A stretch of DNA of 55,395 nucleotides from Clostridiales bacterium. GTDB lineage: Bacteria > Bacillota > Clostridia > Lachnospirales > Lachnospiraceae. Positions 42,674 to 50,672 of the stretch are shown here, in pieces; the first letter of the stretch is position 1, and every line of letters starts with the position of its first letter. The notes beneath the pieces are model-generated. The model saw only the letters and a program-made list of their open reading frames with translations, was not told where the DNA came from and made no database searches. A program made the position numbers and the translations under genes. Location of the stretch: positions 167 through 55,561 of the forward strand of contig JAJBVF010000034.1 of assembly GCA_020859965.1 (NCBI GenBank), in the 5' to 3' direction.

Positions 42674-43617
42674 TCATCATAAATCTTCCGGTTGCACAAA
42701 GCCCGGTATTCGGACGGCGTGCAGCCTTTTTTCTTTTTAAAGGTCCGGTTAAAGGTGGACAGGCTGGAAAAGCCGGACTGCAGCGCGACCTCAGTGATGG
42801 TCAGGTCCGGGGAGAACAGCAGGTTTTCCGCGGCGCGGATGCGCAGGATACACAGATAGTCGTAGAAATTGTACCCGGAGCACTGCTTAAACAGCCGGGA
42901 AAAATGGTATTTGGAAAATCCCGCGACCGAAGCGACCGTTTCCAGAGTGAGATCATCACTGTAATGCTGGTCCATATAATCAAAAACCGTGTTCAGCTTT
43001 TCGTACAGGCGGTTTTGCTTCTGGGCGGGTTTTAAAGCTGTGCTGTCAGATTCGTCCTGCTGCATCCGGTATTCGCCATAGTTGGCAAAGAAGTGCAGCA
43101 GACCGGCGTAGCAGTTCAGCTCGCGCAGATGCCCGCCGCAGAAGTATTCCCGGATCATGTACAAGAGCAGGGAGATCTCTTCTTCATGGATGGAAGGACA
43201 ATTGTCCGCCGTGATCAGCACTTCGTGAGAAAAAAAGGCTGTAAAATACGCATATCCCCTGAGACCGGACAGGGCTTCCATGTCGAAAATATAAATCAGC
43301 CTCAGACCGGAGGGCGGAGCGATCAGATGATGAAGTGCCCCCCCTGGGATCAGCAGAATGTCTCCGGGATTCAGCACGTACTTTACCTGTCCGACCACCA
43401 CCGTGTAAGTGTTTTCAAGCGGCATGATCATTTCCGCGGCCTGATGCCAGTGCATCGGGTAGGATTCCGTCTGGCTGTTGATAAAAAAACGCAGGGTAGT
43501 ATCCGGATGATAATTCACCTTTTCCTGGTCACTGTCTATTTTCCGGTGATAACCGTAAGAATCCTGCATCCCGATTTTCAGAAGCTCAGGATCCAGAGTC
43601 AGCGATGAATTTAGCAT
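42670..43617 (-). CDS. AraC-family transcriptional regulator with cupin sensor
   Basis: A 315-residue regulator. The N-terminal cupin (about 30-140) has MHWHQAAEMIMPL and VLNPGDILLIPGGALHHL, suited to binding a sugar. The C-terminal part (about 215-312) has two helix-turn-helix motifs: LTLETVASVAGFSKYHFSRLFK and ITEVALQSGFSSLSTFNRTFKK (residues approx. 228-249 and 278-299). It is transcribed away from the ABC-transporter/xylan genes and is their likely local activator. ATG 43617 has AAAGGAAG at rather long spacing. Confidence 0.9.
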   Translation of the reverse strand: MLNSSLTLDPELLKIGMQDSYGYHRKIDSDQEKVNYHPDTTLRFFINSQTESYPMHWHQAAEMIMPLENTYTVVVGQVKYVLNPGDILLIPGGALHHLIAPPSGLRLIYIFDMEALSGLRGYAYFTAFFSHEVLITADNCPSIHEEEISLLLYMIREYFCGGHLRELNCYAGLLHFFANYGEYRMQQDESDSTALKPAQKQNRLYEKLNTVFDYMDQHYSDDLTLETVASVAGFSKYHFSRLFKQCSGYNFYDYLCILRIRAAENLLFSPDLTITEVALQSGFSSLSTFNRTFKKKKGCTPSEYRALCNRKIYDE

Positions 43618-44145
43618 ATGTCAGTTGACACTTCCTTTCCGAAGTCTGTATCTGAAATTTACCTGTAACAGTGAAGGTACTGTCAGTTCCAATTGTCTTT
43701 CTGGTTTGATAAGCAAAAATTGCGCAAAAAATACTGCCTAAATCCGGGGGAAAATGAGCACGTGCCATCCGATATACCTGTCAAAAGACTTCCATTTGCA
43801 AATATGGAAGCGGAATCCTGCATCCTGAAATGAAGCAAACATTCCCCGACGGCTGCAAAGAACAGGCAGGCCGGACAGGGGGAACCCCACCCTTTCCCTG
43901 CCCTTGCGTAGGACTTCTTTAAACTGCCGAAAGTATAGCATAAGGCAAAAAAAATAGCAATAACTGAGTGGCGAATTTCGCTGGAAAAAGAAGAAAAAAG
44001 CCGGTTTGGGAAAAGTTGACGGAGAAAAAAATAAAAAAGCAATAACTGGCGTCATAATGCGCAAAAACTGGTAAGCAACGAAAAAGTTTTTGTGCAATAA
44101 TGTTACCATATTTGGTCGTAATATTAAGAGAAGGGAGAAAGAAAA
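43618..44145. promoter_or_regulatory. Divergent regulatory region of the AraC and ABC-transporter genes
   Basis: 528 bases without a gene. A near-palindrome CTTCCAT-(8)-ATGGAAG lies at 43789-43810. AGCAATAACTG occurs twice as a direct repeat at 43956-43966 and 44038-44048, 82 bases apart and each followed by GGCG; direct half-sites like this suit AraC proteins. A diverged 27-bp dispersed repeat lies near 43665-43690. The operon promoter is probably near 44080-44120 (TAATAT), but no clear -35 box is visible, as expected for an activated promoter. Confidence 0.55.
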
Positions 44146-45108
44146 ATGGCCGAGACAACGAAAACAAAGAGCAGCAGTGCCGTTTCCGCAAATACGCCTC
44201 CGAAACAGACTTTGGGCAGGCATATACGCAAGTACTGGCAGTGGTACTCGATGATGCTGATACCGATTGTGTATTACATCATTTTCCGCTATGTGCCGAT
44301 GGCGGGCAATATCATCGCGTTCCGCCGTTACCGCGCAGGCAGCAGCATTTTTGGAGATGAATGGAGCGGACTGAAGTATTTCAGGCAGTTCGTCCGGGAT
44401 TCTAATTTCTGGAGAGCGTTTCGGAACACTCTGCTTTTGAACTTTGAGTATCTGATCATCAGCTTTCCGATCACTATCGTTTTCGCACTGCTTCTGAATG
44501 AAGTAAAGAATACGAGATTTAAGAAAGTCGTGCAGACGATCTCCTATCTGCCGCACTTTATTTCCATGGTTATCGTAGCCGGCATGGTGCGTGAGATCCT
44601 CTCTATCAGCGGCCCGATTAACAGCCTCATTACATCCCTTGGCGGCCAGGCGATTACCTTTATCAGTCTGCCGCAGTGGTTCCCGACGATCTTTGTGGTG
44701 ACCGGTGTATGGCAGGGACTTGGATGGAATACGATCCTCTATCTGGCGGCCATGGCCGGCATCAGTCCGGATATGTACGAGGCGGCGGAGCTGGATGGAG
44801 CGAGTAAGTTCCAGCAGTGCATTTATGTGACACTGCCATCGATCCTCCCGACGATTTCAACGTTGCTGATTCTGAACATCGGGCAGCTGTGCGGCTCCGG
44901 CGCGTTTGAGAAGGTTTTCCTTCTGTATCAGCCTACCACTTATGAGACTGCCGATATTATCGCTACATATGTATATCGTATGGGTCTCGGATCTGGTAAC
45001 TACAGCTACGCAACAGCAGTCGGCCTGTTCCAGGGCCTGATTAACCTGACACTCCTGACTGTGGCTAACAAGGTGTCCAAGAAGGTTGCCGGCACCGGCC
45101 TGTACTAA
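44146..45108 (+). CDS. ABC transporter permease, LplB type
   Basis: A 320-residue membrane permease for carbohydrate import. After a polar N-terminus there are six helices; the EAA loop reads YEAAELDGASKFQQCIYVTLPSI (about 224-246), which contacts the ATPase. Members of this type import oligosaccharides and share one distant MsmK-like ATPase; no ATPase gene is present here. AAGGGAG precedes the ATG. First gene of the locus; the next permease starts 16 bases after it. Confidence 0.9.
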   Translation: MAETTKTKSSSAVSANTPPKQTLGRHIRKYWQWYSMMLIPIVYYIIFRYVPMAGNIIAFRRYRAGSSIFGDEWSGLKYFRQFVRDSNFWRAFRNTLLLNFEYLIISFPITIVFALLLNEVKNTRFKKVVQTISYLPHFISMVIVAGMVREILSISGPINSLITSLGGQAITFISLPQWFPTIFVVTGVWQGLGWNTILYLAAMAGISPDMYEAAELDGASKFQQCIYVTLPSILPTISTLLILNIGQLCGSGAFEKVFLLYQPTTYETADIIATYVYRMGLGSGNYSYATAVGLFQGLINLTLLTVANKVSKKVAGTGLY

Positions 45109-45124
45109 GGAAGGGGGAAGTACG

Positions 45125-46015
45125 ATGGCGAAAAAACACAGTGGTACCGCGATTAAGGTTTCACGGGGGTACCGTATATTTACTGTATGCAACACGATTC
45201 TCATGATACTGATTTGCGTGGTTATGCTTTATCCGTTTTTATACCTGATTGCGCAGTCGTTCTCTTCCTATGACGCGATTGTCGCCGGTAAGGTAGGGCT
45301 TCTTCCGGTAGATTTCAGCGTGAGCACGTATATTTATGTAATCACGAACGGAGTATTTATTCCGGACTACATCAATACGATTGTTTACTCTGTCACCGGT
45401 ACGGCGCTGGCGCTGTTTTTCTCGGCTCTGCTGGCGTACCCGCTCTCCAAGTCCGAGCTGTGGGGCAATAAGATTATCGCTCCGCTGATTATCTTCACGA
45501 TGTATTTTGGCGGCGGCATGATCCCGAACTACCTGCTGATGATCAACCTGGGACTGCAGGATACCGTAGCGGCATTCCTTCTTCCGTCTTTGATCTCTAC
45601 TTATTACGTGATCCTGATGCGCTCTTTCTTTGAGACAGTTCCGAGAGAGCTCGAAGAGGCTGGTGAGATGGATGGACTGAATAAATACGGTGTGTTCTTC
45701 CGGATTGCGCTTCCGCTCTCCAAGCCGATCATCGCGACCATGGTACTGTTTTACTTGGTTATGTACTGGAACGACTGGTTCAACGCGTTCCTGTATCTGG
45801 ATACGCAGAGCAAATGGCCTGTGGCTTATTACCTGAGAAACCTGATTTCCACGGCCGGTTCTTCAACTTCACAGGATGCAGGCGAGACGATCGCGATTGC
45901 GGCGAACATCAAATCCTGCGCGATGGTGCTGACGGCAGCGCCGATCATCTGCGTATATCCGTTCATCCAGAAGTATTTCGTGCAGGGCATGATGCTCGGC
46001 GGCGTAAAGGGCTGA
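45125..46015 (+). CDS. ABC transporter permease, YtcP/AraQ type
   Basis: A 296-residue permease with six helices. The EAA loop is ELEEAGEMDGLNKYGVFFRIALPLSKP (about 178-204). It ends FIQKYFVQGMMLGGVKG, the hallmark ending of YtcP-type permeases. ATG 45125 follows AAGGGGGAAG; an earlier frame start overlaps the previous gene. Partner of the upstream LplB-type protein. Confidence 0.92.
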   Translation: MAKKHSGTAIKVSRGYRIFTVCNTILMILICVVMLYPFLYLIAQSFSSYDAIVAGKVGLLPVDFSVSTYIYVITNGVFIPDYINTIVYSVTGTALALFFSALLAYPLSKSELWGNKIIAPLIIFTMYFGGGMIPNYLLMINLGLQDTVAAFLLPSLISTYYVILMRSFFETVPRELEEAGEMDGLNKYGVFFRIALPLSKPIIATMVLFYLVMYWNDWFNAFLYLDTQSKWPVAYYLRNLISTAGSSTSQDAGETIAIAANIKSCAMVLTAAPIICVYPFIQKYFVQGMMLGGVKG

Positions 46016-46066
46016 TGGAAAGATAACCGATCGTTTGCCCTGTATGATGGTCTGCGGATGATGAAA

Positions 46067-46104
46067 ATCCGCCTCCGTTCTGTCGGTGCCTCCGGCAGGC
46101 GGAT
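46067..46104 (+). promoter_or_regulatory. Intercistronic hairpin between permease and binding-protein genes
   Basis: Perfect 8-bp stem ATCCGCCT/AGGCGGAT. No T run follows, so it is more likely an mRNA stabiliser or processing site that helps raise binding-protein levels over the permeases. Confidence 0.45.
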
Positions 46105-46213
46105 GCGGCTGCAGATAGCGGGCTTATGATAGACATAACTTGTAGCCGCCGATACGGCCGGAATCGGGCTGATACGGCTCGGTGGTTACCACAAATTTTA
46201 AGGAGGTTTTTTC

Positions 46214-47929
46214 ATGAGGAAGAAAAGAGTAATGAGCATCCTGCTTGCTGCGACGATGGTAGCCTCTCTGGCGACATCCTTCACCGCTTCTGCAAGCGAA
46301 GACACAGACAACGGCGACGGCAGCTATTACAACTCCGAGCTGGGATACACCTATGGCTCCACATTCTGGTCAGATGAGCCGGTGACCTACACCATGTTCT
46401 TCAATGACAATGATGCGTATCCGATCAAGGACAGCTGGTACGAAGAGGGCGGTATTTTTGATACCATCACCAAGATGACCAATGTAACTCTGGATATCAC
46501 GGTTGTAAACAATGCAAGCTATTCAGACAAGGTAACACTGGCCATCTCCGGCGGCACAGCTCCGTATATTATCCCGAAGATGTACAGCGAGACCGCATAT
46601 GTGACCGGCGGCGGCATCGTAGCAGTATCGGATTATGTGGACTATATGCCGAACTACTCCGGCATGATCGAGGATTATGATCTGCAGAGTGAGGTAGATA
46701 CACTCCTGCAGGAGGACGGCAGCTATTACCGTCTGCCGGGTCTGAAGGAGACTGCTCTTCAGGACTACTCTCTGCTGATCCGTTCTGATATCTTTGAGGC
46801 AGCTGGCTATGATGTGACCACCCTTGAGGATGACTGGACCTGGGATGAGTTTACAGATATTCTGGTTGATGTAAAGGCTTATATGGTAGAGCAGGGCATG
46901 ATCAGCGAGTCTGATTACATCTGGTCTGACCGCTGGTGCGGTGCTACCTCCGGATACGGCCAGGGCGGCTGCCTGCTGAATCTGATCGCGGCTACCTACG
47001 GCATCCACAGCGGATGGTCCATTACATCCAATTCCGCAGGTCTGTACTTTGACTGGGACAACGATGAGTTCGTGCTCAGCGCTACGAGCGATGCTTACAA
47101 AGAGTACATGAGCGTAGTACAGCGTCTGGTAAGCGAGGGCATCCTTGATCCGGAGACCTGGAGCCAGGAAGATGATACTGCTGACGGCAAGTTCTATCGC
47201 GGCGAGACTGCAATCATTTCCACAAACCGTTCTTCTTATACATCACAGATCGATGGTCTGACCTCTCAGCTCGGCGAGGGCAACTTCTCCGTATATGAGG
47301 TCGTGATCCCGGTTGGCACAAACAACTATCAGGCAGAGAATTCCCGCCTGGAGTGCGGCGTCTGCATTTCTTCGACTGCTCTGGACGAGCTGGGCGAGGA
47401 TGAGTTCATCAAGATGATGCGTTTCGTTGACTGGCTGTGGTATTCCGAAGCTGGTCTGACCATGACCAAGTGGGGCGTTGAGGGTGAGACCTACACCGTT
47501 GAGGATGGCGTTTACTCTCTGACAGATGATTACTACTGCGGCGGCCTGTCTATCGCTCAGACCTCTGACGATCAGACCGATATGCGTCTTGAGTATGGCT
47601 ATGCATGCGGCAACTTTATGTACAGCGGCAGCCTGGAGCTTCTGACCAGCAACTTCTCGACCGAGCTGCAGGATTACTACAACAGAATGGCAGAGTACAG
47701 AGAGCTGAGTGAGATTGACCCGTCCATCGCGATGAGCGAGGATGACGCGGAGATGGCGAACCTGTGGGCAACACCTCTGCAGGATACCATCAACACCTGG
47801 ACACTGAAGTTCGCTATGGGCCAGGCAGACGTAGAAGCTGACTGGGATACCTACGTGGCAGAAGTGGAAGCACAGAACGCGTCCAGCCTTGTGAACCTGT
47901 ACAATGATTACTATCAGGCAAGCAAGTAA
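46214..47929 (+). CDS. Extracellular carbohydrate-binding protein of the ABC importer
   Basis: A 571-residue secreted protein; MRKKRVMSILLAATMVAS is a signal peptide with likely cleavage after ASA around residue 27. There is no lipobox cysteine, unusual for a Gram-positive binding protein, which is normally a lipoprotein. The mature part is acidic, with Trp/Tyr-rich motifs (WTWDEFTDIL, WLWYSEAGL) typical of family-1 oligosaccharide binders in LplA/YtcQ-type systems. A very strong AAGGAGG precedes the ATG. Followed by the terminator at 48026-48057. Confidence 0.88.
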   Translation: MRKKRVMSILLAATMVASLATSFTASASEDTDNGDGSYYNSELGYTYGSTFWSDEPVTYTMFFNDNDAYPIKDSWYEEGGIFDTITKMTNVTLDITVVNNASYSDKVTLAISGGTAPYIIPKMYSETAYVTGGGIVAVSDYVDYMPNYSGMIEDYDLQSEVDTLLQEDGSYYRLPGLKETALQDYSLLIRSDIFEAAGYDVTTLEDDWTWDEFTDILVDVKAYMVEQGMISESDYIWSDRWCGATSGYGQGGCLLNLIAATYGIHSGWSITSNSAGLYFDWDNDEFVLSATSDAYKEYMSVVQRLVSEGILDPETWSQEDDTADGKFYRGETAIISTNRSSYTSQIDGLTSQLGEGNFSVYEVVIPVGTNNYQAENSRLECGVCISSTALDELGEDEFIKMMRFVDWLWYSEAGLTMTKWGVEGETYTVEDGVYSLTDDYYCGGLSIAQTSDDQTDMRLEYGYACGNFMYSGSLELLTSNFSTELQDYYNRMAEYRELSEIDPSIAMSEDDAEMANLWATPLQDTINTWTLKFAMGQADVEADWDTYVAEVEAQNASSLVNLYNDYYQASK

Positions 47930-47952
47930 TTAAGGTCATAACTGACGGATTT

Positions 47953-47979
47953 GTAACTGTGAAGGCACTGAACAGTTAC
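47953..47979. repeat. 27-bp dispersed palindromic repeat, copy 3
   Basis: Perfect arms GTAACTGT/ACAGTTAC around an 11-base centre GAAGGCACTGA. Matches the inverted copy at 27479-27505 at about 23 of 27 positions. Confidence 0.7.
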
Positions 47980-48025
47980 GATGGATTTGTAAAATTGATT
48001 CTGCGATACTGTGGGATCATGGGTG

Positions 48026-48057
48026 GGGGATCGACCGCAGGGTCGGTCCCCTTTTTT
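48026..48057 (+). terminator. Terminator after the binding-protein gene
   Basis: GGGGATCGACC (48026-48036) and GGTCGGTCCCC (48041-48051) form a stem with one mismatch, followed by six T. Read-through or a separate promoter would serve the next genes. Confidence 0.9.
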
Positions 48058-48191
48058 GCACAGAGCCGGGCAAGGAGTACCAAACAAAGCTTGTTTGAAA
48101 TAAGCCTTGCAGGGTGTTTTGGGGCTTGAGAGAATACAGTCGGTGCGATATACTCCTATGGAAAAAAATTCTCGGGGAGGAAGAGGAAGGT

Positions 48192-50522
48192 ATGGATACA
48201 GAGAAAGATTTCAGCATTCCCAAACTGCTTGGACCTGGATGCGTCTTGCAGCGCGGAGAAAAAACGAGAGTCTGGGGCTGGGCGCCTCCGGGGGCGTCTG
48301 TGGAGATCGTATTGCTGAAGCAGAAAGAGAAGACCGTAGTGGCTCGCTGTGCCGCGACGGCGGACGCCGATGGAACATTTACTTCTTATTTTGAAGGACT
48401 GAAGGCCGGCGGGCCGTATATTCTTGTATTTTGGTGCAGGGAGGAGGGTGCTGAAATACAAGAAACGCCCCTTTCCGCTGACGGGGATACCAGTGCTTCT
48501 CAATCGGAACGGGGGATTCCTTTTGTAAAAGCAGAGGTTCCGGATGTCTGGGTGGGCGATGTGTTTGTCTGTGCCGGGCAGTCCAACATGGAGCTGCCGA
48601 TGAGCCGGGTAAGGGAGAAATATCCGGAGGAATTTTTAAATGGCGGCTGTGACCGCGTACATGTGTACAAGGTGCAGGAGGCATATAATTTTAAAAGGGA
48701 AGCTTCTGAACATGCACATGCAAACTGGAATCTGCCCTTTGCGGAGACATCTGCTTTTTCTTACTTTCTCGGAAAGGAACTTTCACAGAGGGAGGGAGTG
48801 CCCATCGGGATTTTGAATCTGAGCCTTGGCGGCACGCCGATTCAGGCCTGGATGAGCGAGGATGCCCTGGAAGCCTGGCCGGATTATCAGAGAGAAAGGG
48901 TCGTGTTGTCAGACGACGAATACTGCCGTACTCTGACAGCACAGAAGGCGGAAGAAGAAGCTGCATGGCAGAAGGCGCTTTGCGAAAAGGAAAGAGAGGC
49001 CTGGCCGCCGCGGGGCACTTCTCTCTGGCAGCCGATCCGGCTTCCCGGCTCTCTTGCGGAAGCCGGTCTGGTGAATTTCTGCGGAAGCGTGATGCTGAGG
49101 AAGAAATTTTCTGTTTCGGATGATCAGGCCGGAAAAAAAGCTTTGCTGCGGCTGGGCACTCTGGCGGACGCAGACCGGGCTTATATCAATGGCGTTTTGG
49201 TGGGCGAGACAGGATACCGTTATCCTCCGAGACGATATACAGTGCCGGAAGGAGTGCTGCAGACCGGGGAAAATGAGCTTCTGATCCATCTGGTATGCAG
49301 AAATGGCGACGGGCGCATGACAAAAGGAAAAACGGTGGAGCTGGCCTGGGAGGATGTCTGTGATGACAACTGGCCTCTTAAGCACTGCCAACCGGGAAGC
49401 GAAGCTTCCGCTGCGGCGCAGCCTGCCGTCGGACAAAGGGAAGGGCTGTTTTCCTGCGAGAAAATTTCGGCTCCCATTCCTCTGGAGGGAGAATGGGAAT
49501 ATCTGGTACTGGCCAAGGTGGCTCCGGCGCCGGAGCAGGTGTTTTTGAACCGGGGAGCAACCGGCCTGTTTCGTGAAATGGTGGCTCCCGCTCTGGCGTA
49601 CACGGTGAAAGGCGTCGTCTGGTATCAGGGCGAATCGAATGATGGCAGGCCAGAGGAGTATGCGAAGCTGCTGCCTGCGATGATTTCCAACTGGCGAAGA
49701 CGGTGGATGCAGGAGAGCCTGCCTTTTGTGATTGTGCAGCTGCCGAATTGCGGCATTGATATCGCAATGGAGACGGCAGACGGAGAACTGCCGTGGCCGA
49801 TGATCCGCGAGGCGCAGCGGCGGGCCGGCGATCTTCCTGATGTGGCGGTGACTGTGAATCTGGATATCGGGGAAGACAATGACCTGCATCCTCTCAACAA
49901 AAAAGAAGCTGCACGGCGGGCGGCACTGGCACTGCGGAAAATCGTGTACCACGAGGATGTGATATGCTCCGGTCCGGAGCTGTACGGATGGGAAAAGCAT
50001 ACGGATGGACTGATGCTGCGTTTTGACCGTCCAGTAATATTCCGGAACATTCAAAATCCCGGAAGCGCGGAGGATGTTTTAGCAAATTCTGCTGCCGATA
50101 CTCAAGTCAGGGAATTTTCTGCCGCGGACATTTCAGTGCGGGAAAACTCTGCTGCGGATACCCTGGTTCAGGATATTTCTGCCGGGAAGGAATCCGCTGA
50201 GAAAACCCGCATTCCGGATGGATTGTTTGAGCTTTACTGCGAGGATGCCGGATGGCTTCCGGCAAAAGCAGAACTGCACTGCGGGGAGATCCGTCTGCAG
50301 CCGGTTTTTCCGGCGGATGCCGGTTCTTCTGTGAAGAAATCTGCCGGGCGCGGGGAGAAACTGTGCGGGGAAGTATTGCCGGGCAAAGCAGTAAGAGCAG
50401 AATCTATACTTGCCGTCCGTTACGCGTGGAGCAACGCGCCGGGCAGCCGGCTGCTTTATGGAGAAGAAGGACTTTGTGTGACGCCGTTTTGCGAGCGGCT
50501 GCGCTGCACGGAGACAACGTAA
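48192..50522 (+). CDS. SASA-type carbohydrate acetylesterase (sialate O-acetylesterase family)
   Basis: A 776-residue cytoplasmic esterase (no signal peptide) that should remove O-acetyl groups. The SGNH-type core has AGQSNMELPM (Ser131), WYQGESN (about 475-481) and DLHP (Asp564, His566). A jelly-roll-like insert (about 275-385; VMLRKKFSV, TLADADRAYINGVLVGETGY) is common in this family. In this locus the substrate is more likely acetylated xylo-oligosaccharide than sialic acid (inference). Residues 632-668 are three to four tandem 10-residue repeats (NSAADTQVRE-type) inserted near the C-terminal domain. ATG 48192 has GAGGAAGG upstream; an in-frame start at 48114 lies in the terminator spacer. 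Confidence 0.83.
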   Translation: MDTEKDFSIPKLLGPGCVLQRGEKTRVWGWAPPGASVEIVLLKQKEKTVVARCAATADADGTFTSYFEGLKAGGPYILVFWCREEGAEIQETPLSADGDTSASQSERGIPFVKAEVPDVWVGDVFVCAGQSNMELPMSRVREKYPEEFLNGGCDRVHVYKVQEAYNFKREASEHAHANWNLPFAETSAFSYFLGKELSQREGVPIGILNLSLGGTPIQAWMSEDALEAWPDYQRERVVLSDDEYCRTLTAQKAEEEAAWQKALCEKEREAWPPRGTSLWQPIRLPGSLAEAGLVNFCGSVMLRKKFSVSDDQAGKKALLRLGTLADADRAYINGVLVGETGYRYPPRRYTVPEGVLQTGENELLIHLVCRNGDGRMTKGKTVELAWEDVCDDNWPLKHCQPGSEASAAAQPAVGQREGLFSCEKISAPIPLEGEWEYLVLAKVAPAPEQVFLNRGATGLFREMVAPALAYTVKGVVWYQGESNDGRPEEYAKLLPAMISNWRRRWMQESLPFVIVQLPNCGIDIAMETADGELPWPMIREAQRRAGDLPDVAVTVNLDIGEDNDLHPLNKKEAARRAALALRKIVYHEDVICSGPELYGWEKHTDGLMLRFDRPVIFRNIQNPGSAEDVLANSAADTQVREFSAADISVRENSAADTLVQDISAGKESAEKTRIPDGLFELYCEDAGWLPAKAELHCGEIRLQPVFPADAGSSVKKSAGRGEKLCGEVLPGKAVRAESILAVRYAWSNAPGSRLLYGEEGLCVTPFCERLRCTETT
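50085..50195. repeat. In-frame 30-bp tandem repeat in the esterase gene
   Basis: Units at 50085-50114, 50115-50144, 50145-50174 and a partial one to 50195, all with tctgc(t/c)gc(c/g)g. Same 30-bp period as the fruK repeat but unrelated sequence. Confidence 0.8.
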
Positions 50523-50672
50523 AACAGAGCATTGTATTTGAATATGCAAAAATGTGACCCGAAGAAATTTGCGGCACTTGCTTCAGGAAATTTTGAGGGC
50601 GAGCGAGCAACAAAGCTGCGTGAGTGAATGTAACAGGTAAATGGATACGTAAAGGAGGCTGTGCGAAAATCA

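Noticed and set aside
43738..44556. Minus-strand open frame of 272 codons across the AraC/ABC regulatory region
   Set aside because: Half of it lies over the permease gene; composition is random-like and it would cover the regulatory region.
48909..50054. Minus-strand open frame of 381 codons
   Set aside because: Shadow of the esterase gene; no domain recognisable.
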